Shown here: piece by piece, positions 63,115-64,000 of the stretch
Numbering within the stretch: position 1 is the stretch's first letter
Layout of the letters: every line of letters begins with the position of its first letter
NCBI GenBank assembly: GCA_900547555.1
Contig: URHG01000008.1
Location: forward strand, 13,536-77,535
Reading direction: 5' to 3'
Source: an uncultured Porphyromonadaceae bacterium
Lineage (GTDB): Bacteria > Bacteroidota > Bacteroidia > Bacteroidales > UBA11471
Length of the DNA: 64,000 bases
Program-made: the position numbers and the translations under genes
The notes under the pieces: generated by a model
Database searches by the model: none
The model's input: only the letters and a program-made list of their open reading frames with translations
What the model was told of the DNA's origin: nothing

Positions 63115-64000
63115 ATGCAAAAGTCCGATTGCATCATCGGTGTGGAACATGTATCGAAATTCTTCGGAGACAAGGCCGTGCTGAATGATGTGAATTTGTC
63201 TGTCCGTAAGGGCGAGTTTGTAACAATACTAGGACCGTCCGGCTGCGGAAAGACAACACTGTTACGCCTCATTGCAGGCTTTCAGACAGCCTCGGAAGGA
63301 GTGATAACCATTGCCGGAAAGGACATCACACAGACACCGCCGCACAAGCGTCCGGTGAACACCGTGTTCCAGAAGTACGCCCTCTTCCCCCACCTCAACG
63401 TATTCAACAACATAGCCTTCGGGCTGAACCTGAAGAAGCTGCCCGGTGCCACTATCGAGAAGAAAGTGAAACAAGCCCTGCGCATGGTGGGCATGACAGA
63501 CTATGAGGACCGCGACGTGGACTCCCTCTCCGGCGGACAGCAACAGCGCGTAGCCATCGCCCGAGCTATCGTCAACGAACCCGAAGTGCTGCTGCTGGAC
63601 GAGCCTCTCGCTGCCTTGGACCTCAAAATGCGCAAAGACATGCAGATGGAACTGAAGGAAATGCACCAGAAGCTGGGTATCACCTTCGTATACGTGACCC
63701 ACGACCAGGAAGAGGCACTCACCCTGAGCGACACCATCGTTGTGATGAGCGAAGGACGCATCCAGCAGATAGGTGTGCCGACCGACATCTACAACGAGCC
63801 CATCAACTCCTTTGTAGCCGACTTCATCGGCGAAAGCAACATCTTGAACGGAGTCATGATAAAAGATAAGGCCGTTACCTTCTGCGGGCACGAATTTGAA
63901 TGCGTGGACACAGGATTTGGTGAACAGATGCAGGTGGACGTAGTAATTCGCCCCGAAGACATCTACATCTTCGATGTATCCGACGCCGCACAGCTGACGG
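63115..64000 (+). CDS. potA: Spermidine/putrescine ABC transporter ATP-binding protein (3' end cut)
   Basis: The frame runs from 63115 off the right edge, at least 295 residues. Walker A GPSGCGKTT (about 40-48), Q-loop VFQKYALFPHL, signature LSGGQQQRVAIARAI, Walker B LLLDEPLAALD, and switch VTHDQEEAL; then the start of the TOBE-type regulatory domain (VVIRPEDI). This is the PotA/CysA/MalK-like group and PotA is the best fit by overall wording; other import ATPases of this group are possible until potBCD are seen downstream. Confidence 0.88.
   Translation, partial: MQKSDCIIGVEHVSKFFGDKAVLNDVNLSVRKGEFVTILGPSGCGKTTLLRLIAGFQTASEGVITIAGKDITQTPPHKRPVNTVFQKYALFPHLNVFNNIAFGLNLKKLPGATIEKKVKQALRMVGMTDYEDRDVDSLSGGQQQRVAIARAIVNEPEVLLLDEPLAALDLKMRKDMQMELKEMHQKLGITFVYVTHDQEEALTLSDTIVVMSEGRIQQIGVPTDIYNEPINSFVADFIGESNILNGVMIKDKAVTFCGHEFECVDTGFGEQMQVDVVIRPEDIYIFDVSDAAQLT

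Noticed and set aside
1..64000. CRISPR array
   Set aside because: No regularly spaced short direct repeats were seen, and no cas genes.

Overview
The window reads as a Bacteroidales chromosome. Supporting signs are lipoprotein signal peptides with short lipoboxes, several Bacteroidetes-type -7 boxes (TAnnTTTG) upstream of genes, NVEALA and 6-bladed beta-propeller families, a eukaryote-like (GT3) glycogen synthase paired with a DUF3417-type alpha-glucan phosphorylase, and C-terminal type IX secretion (T9SS) sorting domains on large secreted enzymes. T9SS cargo argues against a typical Bacteroides and fits the Barnesiella/Coprobacter/Parabacteroides side of the order; I lean to a Barnesiella-like gut bacterium, but no rRNA or marker phylogeny is available here.

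Layout. 1-6.6 kb: a minus-strand array of five 6-bladed beta-propeller lipoproteins, interleaved with one NVEALA gene, one dead NVEALA copy and a leftover 3' gene fragment from segmental duplication. 6.9-12.2 kb: housekeeping genes (tRNA-CAT, ribF, an Lrp/AsnC regulator, two FKBP isomerases, a sirtuin, an esterase). 12.2-16.5 kb: glycogen operon (synthase then phosphorylase). 16.9-25.7 kb: a T9SS-type metallophosphatase, an arginase-family enzyme, a large PL1-like pectate lyase, a small conserved protein and an acyltransferase. 25.8-38.4 kb: an isolated TonB-dependent receptor, a D-2-hydroxyacid dehydrogenase, a split LysO-type exporter behind a structured leader, tRNA-Ser(GCT), mltG with a glycosyltransferase-like gene, another propeller lipoprotein, and uvrD with nspC.

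38.8-48.2 kb: a TetR regulator, a leucine-carboxyl-methyltransferase-like enzyme, gpmA and a two-gene ABC exporter of the IrtAB/YbtPQ type; then a response regulator, histidine kinase and PepSY-like periplasmic protein; then a DUF4359 protein. 48.3-54.6 kb: two adjacent PL11 rhamnogalacturonan lyases with LamG and T9SS tails. With the PL1-like lyase they suggest use of pectin or rhamnogalacturonan-I. 54.7-57.5 kb: ruvX-def-ettA. 57.6-63 kb: a membrane protein with an odd tail, then an AT-rich block of four unknown minus-strand genes and a MobV-family relaxase gene, which looks like a mobilizable insertion or its remnant. The window ends inside potA.

The parts least explained by known genes are RNA or DNA structures: the multi-helix leader of the split LysO operon, an attenuator-like pair of alternative hairpins before an FKBP gene, two GTGA-loop hairpins between uvrD and the TetR gene, a 114-nt imperfect inverted repeat beside the relaxase gene, and a shared +1 frameshift in both NVEALA copies. 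These were found by eye. No folding, alignment or database search could be run.
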